Both the position numbers and the translations under genes were made by a program. Shown piece after piece: positions 47,027 to 57,631 of a stretch of 64,000 nt of DNA. Within the stretch, counting starts at the first letter, position 1. Every line of letters begins with the position of its first letter. The stretch covers positions 19,089,769 to 19,153,768 of the forward strand of contig OY783201.1 in NCBI GenBank assembly GCA_963678675.1, written 5' to 3'. The DNA is from Xiphydria camelus. Its lineage: Eukaryota > Arthropoda > Insecta > Hymenoptera > Xiphydriidae. The notes under the pieces were generated by a model. That model was not told the DNA's origin, made no database searches, and saw only the letters and a list, made by a program, of their open reading frames with translations.

Positions 47027-47455
47027 ATACCGCATGTCCGAGCCCAAACCGCTCAAACGCCGATACCTAAGGCCGATAACTTGAAATTTGTTTTCGGCAG
47101 AGTTTGCCGACGGTTGAAAATTTGATAGTTAGAGATGACTTGAGAAGAGTGCGCTGTGTGTAATGCGTGAGAGCGGAAAGTGTCAAAGGTCTGATTTCTC
47201 GATAGCTGTCAATTCGAGAGATCGAAGTATTGAATAATAGACGAAACACTTCGATCTCCCGAATTGACAGCTATCGGGAAATCAGACGTTTGACACTTTT
47301 CGCTCTCACGCAGTACACACAGCGCACTCTTCTCAAGCCATCTCTAACTATCAAATTTTCAACCGTCGGCAAACACTGCCGAAAACAAATTTCAAGTTAT
47401 CGGCCATAGGTATCGGCGCTTGAGCGGTTTGGGCTCGGACATGCGGTACCGCATG
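47027..47455. repeat. Foldback F2, about 415 bp
   Basis: Arms of about 200 bp (ATGTCCGAGCCCAAACCGCT, CAGAGTTTGCCGACGGTTGA) pair around 47230. A second copy is at 49229-49650. Confidence 0.85.
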
Positions 47456-47463
47456 TCGCATAA

Positions 47464-47570
47464 GAAACGCAACAAGCGACATTTACCTTCGGCAGTATTT
47501 GCCAACGGTGCACGAGTCGGTACATGTGCACCGTCGGTAAATACTGCCGAAAGTAAATGTCGCTTACGTA
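47464..47570. repeat. Small hairpin
   Basis: AGCGACATTTACCTTCGGCA and its inverse (47530-47567) around a 20-bp loop. Confidence 0.6.
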
Positions 47571-47578
47571 TGTCCGTC

Positions 47579-48586
47579 CCCCGACAGCAAAGCGTGGATT
47601 TACACGCTAGCCGCACGCAGTGCTGCCACGTAGTGGCACCACTATGGTCTCACCGTGGCGTGATCGCGTGGCGTACACAAACTAAAAGCACCGTGGCTAC
47701 ACAGTGAACACACTGAGTGGTTCACAGCGTAAAGACACAGTAGTTACACTCAGTGCAGTCAAGGTGCCTTTTTGACGTGCACACTTCGTAAATTTACCGA
47801 CCATGAATATCGGTAACTTCATTGTCTTCACAAAATTTTTAACACGTCGTTTGCTGCCGCCGGCTCCGATCGGAGCCAGTCGACACTTCGCGCCTGTGCC
47901 GCCGGCTCCGATCGGAGACACATTGACGTGCACATTACATATAATTATTCAGTCTGTTACCGGCACTGAGCGCGATGCAATCAATCTAAAAGTGGCAGCG
48001 AATGTGTTAAATTAGAAAATAACAAAATTGATATAATAATAGGTTTGTTCCCAGAAAGCAATTTGTGACTAGTTATAAATTTTGATCTGCGGATGTGTGC
48101 GGTTGTAAATTTACAATTAATTGATTTCACACCCCGATAGAAGAATTTTTAAATTAGAAAATAACAAAATTGATATTATAATAATGTTTCAAACAGTGCA
48201 AATTGTACTGAATTATTTCATAAATAATGAATAATTAATTATCATAATCGCTACTGTTTTGAAAAAGAAAGTATCAAATTATTTTTAAAAATTTAATGAG
48301 ATATATATATATATAAACCGGCCTTTACACAATGCAACACTGAGATATCTCGGCAAAAATATTTAAAATTTAGTTTACGTTTGACATAGCTCGAAATCGG
48401 CTTTCGGCTTTATCTCACTAGTCACAGTACTGTTGCTTTCAGGTATCGATATTATATGTATAACTTAGTCGACTTCCACCACAAAGAGTCGATGGCGCAA
48501 TTGGTAGAATGCGAGAAGCGTTCCCAGTCTTCTAAAGATCGCAGGTTCGAGTCCTGGCCGGGTCGGGTTTGAGAAGAAAAAACCGA

Positions 48587-48619
<33 letters not shown>

Positions 48620-48816
48620 GTAGGCGGATAAGGCAGGCGGGAAATCCTACTTTATCGCCCCCTTTTTGCAAAATTCTACTTTTACCATCGTACTTACACT
48701 GCGTGACTGCAGTGTGGCTTCACGGTGCACAGACAGATGGACACCCCAGTGCATGCACTCGAATGCACCGCGTAAAAGCAGGGTGCAGTCACTGTGGTGC
48801 CACTTTGCTATCGGGG
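47579..48816. mobile_element. CCCC-GAYAGC TIR element, 2-bp TSD (C1)
   Basis: Ends CCCCGACAGCAAAG and CTTTGCTATCGGGG are inverted, with TC on both sides. Comparison with the intact F1 copy (46415-46428) gives the empty site exactly. The outer 200 bp on each side carry repeated GCAGTCAC/GTGGTGCCAC words like CACTA subterminal repeats. The interior contains a tRNA-like block and shares CGCTACTGTTTTGAAAAAGA with the element at 50272-51755. 1,238 bp, no transposase. Superfamily unproved; a CACTA/EnSpm relationship is inferred from the subterminal repeats and short TSD. Confidence 0.8.
48488..48568 (+). repeat. tRNA-like sequence (Pol III A and B boxes) in C1
   Basis: TGGCGCAATTGG matches an A box and GGTTCGAGTCC a B box, 43 bp apart, with a T-arm (CAGG/CCTG). 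Anticodon and acceptor stems do not pair well, so it is not a working tRNA gene. A (CT)n tract follows (48587-48620). A related block is in C2. Confidence 0.6.
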
Positions 48817-49076
48817 TCTCTGTACTGGCCAGTTTGAAAGTTACCTTCGGATAGGCTTGGTCGGTACTCGAGGCATTTAATACGGTAGAAGTCGAGTCAG
48901 CCGTTAGAGTTGATGTCAATTCAGGAGATCGAAGCGTCTAACCTCGAAATTGTGAATTTGTGAATAATGGAAATTACGAAAATAATTATAATTACGGTAT
49001 AAATGTCTCGATTACCGACCAAGCCTATCCGAAGGTAACTTTCAAACTGGCCAGTACAGAGACGGACATACGGTAT

Positions 49077-49228
49077 TGCGCTTCTTACATACGGTAAATA
49101 AATATGCAGTTATTTAATTTGTATTTAACACACTAAGGGCGGGTTTTACCAACATGGTATAAATGCGGTATAACGCTATACTGAGAATAACCAGCATGAA
49201 GCCTTATGGTTATTCTCAGTATACCGTA
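49077..49228. repeat. Short repeat with internal hairpin
   Basis: GCGGGTTTTACCAACATGG here matches 46368-46386, and GGTTATTCTCAGTAT is inverted around 49190. Confidence 0.5.
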
Positions 49229-49650
49229 TGTACCGCATGTCTGAGCCGAAACCGCTCAAGCGCCGATACCTATGGCCGATAACTTGAAATTTGTTTTCGG
49301 CAGTGTTTGCCGACGGTTGAAAATTTGATAGTTAGATATGGCTTGAGAAGAGTGCGCTGTGTGTACTGCATGAGAGCAAAAAGTGTCGAAGGTCTGATTT
49401 CTCGATAGCTGTCAATTCGAGAGATCGAAGTATTGAATAATAGACGAAACACTTCGATCTCCCGAATTGACAGCTATCGGGAAATCAGACGTTTGACACT
49501 TTTTGCTCTCACGCAGTACACACAGCGCACTCTTCTCAAGCCATCTAACTATCAAATTTTCAACCGTCGGCAAACACTGCCGAAAACAAATTTCAAGTTA
49601 TCGGCCATAGGTATCAGCGCTTGAGCGGTTTGGGCTCGGACATACGGTAT
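49229..49650. repeat. Foldback F2, second copy
   Basis: Same arms as 47027-47455, with a few substitutions. Bounded by GCATGTCTGAGCC and GGGCTCGGACATACGGTA. Confidence 0.85.
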
Positions 49651-50271
49651 CATCCCAAATTAAACAAGCAGATATACCGACATTGCCGAAACTTTACCGA
49701 CGGTCAAGAATTTTATAGTTAGAGTTGGCTTGAGAAGAGTGCGCTGTGTGTACTGCGTGAGAGCGAAAAGTGTCAAACGTCTGATTTCCCGATAGCTGTT
49801 AATTCAAGAGATCGAAGTATTTCGTCTATTATTCAATACTTCGATTTTCCGAATTGACAGCTATCGGGAAATCAGACGTTTGACACTTTTCGCTCTCACG
49901 CAGCACACACAGCGCACTCTTCTCAAGCCAACTTTAACTACCGTATGTCCCACTCTGTACGGGCCAGTTTGAAGTTATCTTCGGGGAGGCTTGGTCGGTA
50001 CTTGAGTCATTTAATACCGGTACAAGTCGAGTCGGTAGTTAGAGTTGGTGTCAAGTCGGGTGATCGAAGCGTCTAACTTCGAAATTATGAATTTGTGAAT
50101 AATGGAAATTATTCACCATTATTCACAAATTAATAATTTCGAGGTTAGACGCTTCAATCTCCCGAATTGACACCAACTCTAACTACCGACTTCGACTTCT
50201 ACCGGTATTAAATGTTTCGATTACCAACCAAGCCTCCCTGAAGGTAACTTTCAAACTGGCCCGTACAGAGT

Positions 50272-51755
50272 CCTCGATAGCCAAGTTTTGTCACTACGAG
50301 CGCACTGTGCCGTCACGCGGTGGAGTTAGGAAACATCACAGTAACCTTATCGTGCGTGCCCCCGCGGACGTCACAATGGCGACACGGAGTGGCAACGGCG
50401 AGTGAGGTTACTGTGACTGCACAGCGATCGTCACTACAACAGCACTGTGCAGTCACGCGGTGCGCTTTCAAAATAATTGTCGGTATGTAGATTTGCAAAA
50501 AGGGAACGCACACAGTGACTTTACCCGCCTAGAGGTGTCGCTTCTTTTTTTTTTCTTTCCGTGCCCCACCGGGATTTGAACCTGCGATCTTTGGGATATC
50601 CTATGCCAGATGCCTCGAGACTGGGAAACGTCGCCCCTGGGGGGGGGGGGACGTTTTTGCATTACGCCACCGACTCTTCGAGAGATGTTGGTCAACTCCA
50701 GTCATATATAGAAACCGGACATGAGAGTGACTGCTCTCGAAGGTTCTCGTTACATTTTTTAAAATAATTTGATGTTCTTTTTCAAAACAGTAGCGATTAT
50801 GATAATTATTCATTCACTATTTATAGTAGAATATTCGTCAAGAATCATGTTAAAGTTAACCCATTAGCGCCCAGCGTCTTATGTATAGGACGGCCATTTG
50901 GAATTTTTTTCTCATAACCTCTGAGTAACAAATCATGCAATTTTCGTAAAGAAAATCCACCAGAAATTAATTTTGGCTTTAATGGGTAAAGTTCACGATG
51001 GAATTTTTGTATTATTAGGTGTTGGAATTAATTTTTAGCGTCGATCTTAACAATAAATGGCACGCAGGTAGTACAGTATTTCGTTGTTACCGACAGTAAT
51101 GTAATATCGTAAACATCACAATTTAATTGTAAGAATTCTTTATACATAAGTGTTTGACATGAGTCTTCATGGACTAATGCCTCCAAATCATTATCTTCAA
51201 ATTTATTCGGCTCCTTGTCATCCAAGTCGAAATCACCAGCTTTAAAACGTGCAAACCACTTCCGACGCGTTTGCTCGCAGCTAGAGCATGTACCCTTCCA
51301 CTAAATAAGTAGCTGCACTTTTGTTCATATTAAAATAATGAAGCAAAACTCCCCGCAAGAACACTTTATTCGGCACAAATTTTGATATATTCAATACTCT
51401 ATTATAAAATGTTGTTATTTATGATTTGAAAAAAGGTTATGTACCAACCAAGTTGGGAGTTGACTTATCACCAGTAGGAAAACGTCTTAAAAGTTTGGGC
51501 ATGATCATATTTTTTCATTAAAAAACGCTACGAATTAATTCCACCACCTAATATATAATTTTTAATTTTTATTGAACAATTTGGATTTTTTAAAAGATTA
51601 AGTCACGGTGGCGTCACAGTAACGTCACCCAGTGACAATCACCCAGTGGCATCCCAGTAACGTATGAGTAACGTCACTCGGTGACAATCACGCGGTGGCG
51701 GCACAGTGCTGCCACCGCGTGACGCTCGCGTGAAAGTCACGCTTGGCTATCTGGG
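50272..51755. mobile_element. CCYMGATAGCC TIR element, 2-bp TSD (C2)
   Basis: Left end CCTCGATAGCCAAG and right end CTTGGCTATCTGGG are inverted, with GT on both sides. The left arm of F4 (49946 region, GTCCCACTCTGTAC) shows the empty site. Dense GTCAC/GTGAC and GGTGGC words fill the right 150 bp. A tRNA-like block and a shared internal segment (inverted) link it to C1. A 65-codon frame at 51028-51225 is unrecognised. 1,484 bp. Confidence 0.78.
50564..50690 (-). repeat. tRNA-like sequence in C2
   Basis: On the minus strand GGTGGCGTAATG and GGTTCAAATCC correspond to A and B boxes, with AAAGATCGCAGGTTC identical to C1. A G/C run and about 25 extra bases separate the boxes, so it is more degraded than the C1 copy. 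Confidence 0.5.
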
Positions 51756-51838
51756 GTGGGACATACGGTATAAAATTCTTGACCGTCGGTAAAGTTTCAG
51801 CAATGTCGGTATATCTGCTTGTTTAATTTGGGATGATC

Positions 51839-52077
51839 CATACGGTAGCGCTATACCGCGTTTATAGGCGGCGAGCGAATATTGTTTAGCAGCGCCTCTC
51901 CTAGGCGAACCGAAACATTTATTACGGGAACTGACCAAAGTCACTTAGGTCGGGTGTCCACCGGGTCGGGCCGACCAGAATCGCTCAGCCAATCGCTAAG
52001 CACTTGAGTATATCTATATATACCCAATCTGTATATATATATACATAATAAATAATGAGAGATGTTATCCCTTTCAG
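51839..52077. other. 5' flank of the Harbinger gene
   Basis: Starts with a palindrome (GGTAGCGCTATACC). GGTCGGGTGTCCACCGGGTC at 51950 resembles the inverse of 53867-53915. Not enough to define an element end. Confidence 0.3.
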
Positions 52078-53306
52078 GTTCTTACTGCACTTAGATTTCT
52101 AGGCTACGGCTCGTACCAGGAAATTACTGGGGGAAACGCTTATGTTGCTGTAAGCCAGCGGACAGTAAGTCGAGCATTATCTGACTTTTATAATGCTATG
52201 GGGCAAAATGAAGTATTTCATCGGTGGGTCCACTTCCCTGCCAACATTCAAGTAATGTAGAATCTACGACATCGGCAAGTATATAGCTGCTTTAAAATTA
52301 AAGTTGTATGAAATACTAATTGTTTTATGATTTTAGTTTGTACGAGAGGTTTCAAATCCCAGGTGTAATTGGATTAATCGATTGCACCCACGTGGCAATA
52401 GTAAGACCACCTAGCAATAATGACCCCCTTCATCCTGAACATATATATGTAAACCGGAAAAATTACCACTCGCGATAAATGTTCAGCTGGTGTGTGTTGT
52501 TTAATTAACCTATATATTGGGCTAGATCTAGTCAATCTGCTTGTTTATGCTTGTTAATTATTTTATTTAGATTTGTGACGAAGAGTTGCGTATTTTCAAC
52601 GTCAATGCACGTTTTCCTGGCGGCACACACGACGTTCACATATGGCGTGAATCTGCTGTTTCACGGATAATGGAGCAGATCTATCGACAAGATGAAGAAA
52701 ACCATTTTTCCCTATTAGGAAATTCGAGTGAGTAGGAATGAATTAAAGATTTAATAACATGGTCCAAGTGCAACAAGAAACGTCTTTCCATCTAATCTCT
52801 TACTTAAGTGGCCAATGTAGCTACTTTGTCAAATAAAGCAATTTTTCATATTGTTATTGAAAATATGCGTAGGTATATTTCATGTATATTATGCATTTGT
52901 AGGTTATCCTTTACGACCCTGGTTGATGACTCCGCTAGAACAACCTCCCATTCCAGGGACACCAGCAGACCGTTTCAATAGTGCCATTAAGACGGCTAGA
53001 TGTGCAATTGAACGATGCAATGGGGTTCTGAAGAATAGGTGGCGGTGTTTATTGAAACATCGTACTCTCCATTACATACCTGGTACGGCAGGTAAAATCA
53101 TAAATACATGTGTCGTACTACACAACACGTGTTTGCACCATCATGTCCCCGAGCCAGCATATGATGAAGAAATGTTGAATGCGGATTTTGGCATGTACGT
53201 GCTTCAGCAGCTACAAGATGGTGGAGATCATGTAGGCAGGGTACATCCAGATTTACATGCTGCTAGAATTTTGCAAAGGAGAATGATTCAAACATATTTT
53301 CAGTAG
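52078..53306 (+). pseudogene. PIF/Harbinger transposase (HARBI1-like), four exons
   Basis: A DDE nuclease that cuts and inserts Harbinger elements together with a Myb-like partner. Exon A 52078-52251 (LTALRFLGYGSYQEITGG, SQRTVSRAL, HTH region), exon B 52337-52489 (PGVIGLIDCTHVAIVRPP, first catalytic Asp), exon C 52571-52727 (CDEELRIFNVNARFPGGTHD, second Asp), exon D 52903-53306 (YPLRPWLMTPL, and the catalytic Glu in IERCNGVLKNRWR; ends TYFQ). Introns have GT..AG ends and the C-D junction is in phase. Lesions: a 2-bp gain near 52472 puts a stop into exon B, the A-B junction is out of phase, and the N-terminal exon is missing. The triad is complete, so decay is recent. Confidence 0.82.
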
Positions 53307-53951
53307 AAATATTCTGAACTAGTATAAAATAAACTGTAAATGAATCACGTATTTCAGAAACCTCACATGCTGGGTCATTCCATACCAAATCGGACACTTT
53401 TTGGAGTAACATTTCGGATTTTGCTCAAATTTGGATATATTATAGTCTTTGTCGATATTTAAGCGTACCTCGAAGGATTTTTCAAAATTTTGAAAATTGT
53501 TAATTTTACAGCCACTTGAAAAATAACGCTGCTTTTTATTCATTAAATTATAACTGTCAAACCGGTTGTCGGCTGAGAATGATCTTTTGGGTACTAAAAG
53601 TGAAAGAGTTGAAAAATCAGAGAAAAATTGCGTCGATCAAAAAAAAATTTATTCAGTAATTTTATTTGCACTTGATTTGAACAAATGTCGTATTTTCGTA
53701 ACTGGCCACTTTCTAAAAATCTGAAAAAAAGTAAGCATATATTTCGATATCCTCTCTTTCATGACAAACAAACAAAAATTCTGACACTCTCTCTCTTTAA
53801 CATTGACGACATAAAAATTAATTGAAGTTGACGCCGCGTCGCCATCGCCACGTCGGCCCCGCCGCCAGCGTGTCGCTAAGCCAGTCGAACCGACCGACCG
53901 GTGGCCCCCGACACGCAATGTACAAATGAACTGTGGATAGGTACTACATAC
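53307..53951. other. Between the two Harbinger genes
   Basis: AT-rich to 53800. Then a GC-rich block (53830-53930) resembling the inverse of 51950-51985. No gene. Confidence 0.35.
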
Positions 53952-56389
53952 TTTATTAAACATAAATAATGTAGTAGACTCTGCTACATCGTCATTCCCA
54001 GATAATGATGTGGGAACTTGCAGCGAGAGTATCTGTCTTTCTAAATCTGTGAATGTCTTCTCCAAAGGTGGACCCCCACCGGTACCATGTTGATGTCTTT
54101 TAAGTTCACTATTTTTCGCCTTGACATTCTTCTTAAGATCTGCCCATGTCTGAAAATGAGAAAGTAATATTGGAATATGTTTCTATCGAAGGCAGTTTTT
54201 TCTTTGCGGAAAAAAGTGTTTATAGATCATGGTGAATAACCATTCAACTACGATCCGCTTCCAAATAATTAAAGTAAATTATTATCTCTTTACATCAAAA
54301 TATAGCCTGTAGTGTCTTCTCTCAAATTATATATATAATATTTTATTGAAGAAAAAATGTATACTACAAAATATAAAACATTTCTTTCGTTAAGTGTCAA
54401 ATGAGGCGGGAAAAAAATATTCATACACTTGGTACTTTCGAGAACATACACATATTATACTTGGTAGGGTATCTTTTGAAGTTAATAATATAGCTGCTAA
54501 TCGTCTTGGCATCGAAGCTGTTAACGTGTTGGTCACATTTAAGTCAATTTTGTTCCATTCTTGTATCACCTACGTTTTCGGATCAGTTTTGTTTAATATA
54601 CAGGGTGACATTTTTAAAACTTGCCACCCCCAATATCTCAGAAAGTTACAGAGATTTTCTAAAAAATAAAAAACGATTTCGGCAAGGAAGAGGGGGAACC
54701 AAAATGACATAACCGGAGTCGCACCCCCTTCAACCCCCTTAGGGATACCCCCCCCCCCCCCATCTTTGTAATCTTAAACAGCAATCCCCCTTGTGTGATA
54801 CAGCGTTGGAAAGCTCTTTAAAAATGCTTTATAACAACACCCAATTTTGGTTCCTTTCGATGAGTAGTTTTCGCGGAAATCGAGAAAGAAACTGCTAGAA
54901 GTGAATTTTGTCAAATTATTTATAGGTCAATTGCGTTACAATAGATTTTATAAATGATTAAAATATTAGGTTAAGTGCTTTGAACACGTTGACAAAAGAA
55001 AAAAGTGTTAATCAAAAAATTGGAAAAATCGGCAATCACTTAGTTGCCAACCCAATATGGTTACTTCATATAACTCCCCACATGTTAAATACACCTCTAG
55101 AATCTTCAAATATCAGCCCCATAAAGATTATGTAGGGCAAATTTGATAGGCGTATTCGAAAGCATTCTATATTAAACAAAAACTAGACCATTTGCACGCG
55201 CAAGCGCGCGCCTAAAACGTATTTCATAACGAAATTTACGATTTCCATGATCGTGAGTTATAAGGTGTGATTTTGGTTATATTAGCTATTTTGAACATAA
55301 AAACATAGAACGACTGCGGGGAGGCTTCTTCCTGACAACAATAATTGTAAATCTCCATATAAATTAGTTGGTAGAGTAGATTTTGTGATTTCTTCTTAAA
55401 ACTGCTAATATCTCAAAACTATTGTAAAATAACGAAATATTTCTTTTGTAAAGATTAATTACATTTTCTTATAAAACATGAAGTAAATGAATGTGAAAAT
55501 TTCATCATTCACAAAAAATATGCGCTACATTAAAATTGCAGTTTATATTTTGCATTAAATATTTGTTAATATGATTATGATGATAATTGCAAAAAAATTT
55601 TTTACCCAATTTATTCATTTTATTAAACTAAAATAAGCAAAAAGCGAGACGCAAATGCAGGGAGGTAAGTAAGGGAAGCAGAGAAATCCCAAGGTCGACA
55701 GTTTGATACGACCATTTGATGTGAATAGATGCACATGTATCTGGATAATAATGTCAATTATTATATTCTTACTTCAATACTAATTTCATCAAATTGAATT
55801 TCCCTGCTTTAACTATCGAATACTATATCGATTATTAGATCGATTATCAACTAACCAATGGGGACTTTCGATTATATCGTGCTGGATTTTATTAGATAGG
55901 ATGATCCGAAAACATCGCTGATACAAGAATGGAACAAAATTTACTCAAACTTGGCCAACACGTTAACAGCTTCAATGCCAAGATAATTATCAGCTATTAT
56001 TAACTTCAAAAGTTACCCTATATGAATACTTTTTTCCCCGCTTCATATGACACCGAAAGAAATGTCTTATATTTTGTAGTATACATTTCTTCTTCAATAA
56101 AATATATATCATTTGAAAGCTAACACTACAGGCTATATTTTTATGTAAAAAGAAGTACTAATTTACTTTAATTGTTTGGAAGTGGATCGTAGTTTAATGG
56201 AAACTCACCATGACTTATGAATACTTTTTTCCGCCACTATACCTTTCGCCACTGCTTCCAGGTTTTTTTCGATGTTCCGGGGATTGTATTTAGAGTCAGA
56301 CTGACACTTTCCCACAGTTTTTGCGAATCCCTCTTCGTGAAGTCATTAGAAAATACTCCGCTTTGCAATTCGCGGTGTTGTTTCATCAT
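53952..56389 (-). CDS. Harbinger Myb/SANT-like DNA-binding protein, two exons
   Basis: Harbinger elements encode a second protein with a Myb/SANT trihelix that brings the transposase to the ends and into the nucleus. Exon 1 (56243-56389, possible start MMKQHRELQS) reads FTKRDSQKLWESVSLTLNTI, PGTSKKTWKQWRK, then a donor GTATAG. Exon 2 (53952-54149, after TTTTCAG) continues TWADLKKNVKAKNSELKRHQ, GTGGGPPLEKTFTDLERQIL and ends at a donor GTATGT. Joining restores the WRKTWADLK helix in frame, so the model is solid. No stop is seen in the two exons. A last exon would lie left of 53946 but was not found. It faces the transposase gene. The intron is almost wholly a foldback element. Confidence 0.72.
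54206..56235. repeat. Foldback element forming the Myb-gene intron
   Basis: Left arm 54206-54597 (GGAAAAAAGTGTTTATAGAT, CTGCTAATCGTCTTGGCATC) is inverted at about 55887-56235. The core includes TACAGGGTGACATTTTTAAA, a fragment of the CAGGGTG family, and homopolymer C runs. Its right end lies 2 bp from the splice donor. Confidence 0.8.
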
Positions 56390-56399
56390 TCCGTCAGAA

Positions 56400-56706
56400 T
56401 TCTCTTCTGCGCATAGGTAATGGGGACCGATCGACTGGCCGCTTTTGCCTCTTCCATTGATGAACAAATCAACCACACAAACACCAATTTCAACACTCAA
56501 AATTCGGTAGGCGGTAGATGGCGGGTCCGTGCCCGTGGAGCGCAGCTTCAAAGGTGCAGAAACGGGAAACGAAAGATCAAGTTCGAATAAACAAGACACT
56601 GCACTCGCTATAAAACTGATATAAATATATTCCAGTTGAGGTGATACAAGACACGTTGATGATTGATAATAACAAGACTAGCTAAGACAAGAGAAGACGA
56701 AGGGAG
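56400..56706. other. 5' flank of the Myb-like gene
   Basis: GC-moderate sequence that would contain the promoter of the Myb-like gene and the right Harbinger end. No TIR matched. Confidence 0.3.
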
Positions 56707-57631
56707 CTTTTTTTTTTTCTTTTTTTTGAAGAACGTGCGAGGAGGGGAATCTTCGACAAGACACCCAAGATGTTAGTAGGGTAGAGTGTCGGATTTCTAC
56801 CGACTAAACCCCTCCTCGTGGTTACCAACCTCTGGGGTTATAAACCAAGTAGAAGAAGAAAAAGGGGGGGGGGGTAAGACGATAAAGCAGAAGGCCTTGC
56901 AGCTAGCAGGGGCCGATGGCGCGGATGGCGCGAGTGCAAAGTTAGGCGTTAATTAATAAGTATGCAGGGTCTGCGGACTTTGTCCGTGGGTCTGCTGGCG
57001 TAATTGCTGAGCGCTTTGATAGAGGGGTTGTCGTGGGTCTTGACGGAGCTGCGAAGGTTGCCTGCGTATTTTATTGCGGCTGTGTCGAGTGACGGGAGAC
57101 CGGTTTCTTGAAGCAGCTGTTTGTTCCTAATGAACCAGGGGTAGGAGGAGGGGGGGGGGGAGGAGTCTCATGTAGGTACCCTGGAGTCTGGCTAGCTTCC
57201 TAGGGTCGGCCGAGCCCCAGACAGGAATGGCATAAGAGCAAATGCTCCTAATCAACGCGTTGAAGGCCCTGACCTTGGTGACCTGAGATATTTTCCTATT
57301 ATTGAAAAATGGTTTCAGAGAGACGTAAGCGCCATTGGCCTTGCCGCGCACGGATGAGATCTGCTTACCCCAGTTTAATTTCCTGTCAAAAATTACCCCT
57401 AAATATTTGACAGAGTTACTCCAGGGAATGAGATGATTGTTAACTGAAAGGGGATCTGGAGGGATATTGCGGCGAGAGAAGAAAATTGCCTCCGACTTGG
57501 CTTCGTTGAGGGAGAAGCCCCACATATGATACCAATCGAGGAGAGAGGGTAAGAATCTATTGACAACTGAGGAGCAAAACTTCTTGGTTTTGGAGGAATA
57601 TAACAGTGCGACGTCATCCGCGTATTGTGCG

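Larger units (their letters stand above)
47568..49076. repeat. Foldback F1, second copy, interrupted
   Basis: Its first 11 bp (47568-47578) are separated from the rest (48819-49076) by the TIR element at 47579-48816. The rest matches 46421-46678 in the same orientation. Confidence 0.8.
49651..51838. repeat. Foldback F3, interrupted by F4
   Basis: Starts ATCATCCCAAATTAAACAAG and ends with its inverse at 51838. An inner inverted pair lies at 49730-49935. A second foldback F4 (49938-51767, CCGTATGTCCCACTCTGTAC) sits within it, itself split by the TIR element at 50272-51755. Confidence 0.75.

Noticed and set aside
48488..48568. Functional tRNA gene
   Set aside because: A and B boxes are good, but the acceptor and anticodon stems do not pair, and a related degraded copy lies in C2.
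50641..50651. Long G/C homopolymers (also 17320, 30093, 54750, 57150)
   Set aside because: Possibly real, but such runs are unreliable in assembly, so no frameshift argument was based on them alone.
51950..53920. GC-rich inverted blocks as Harbinger TIRs
   Set aside because: The right block lies inside the region between the transposase and the Myb-like gene, so it cannot be the element end, and the match is imperfect.
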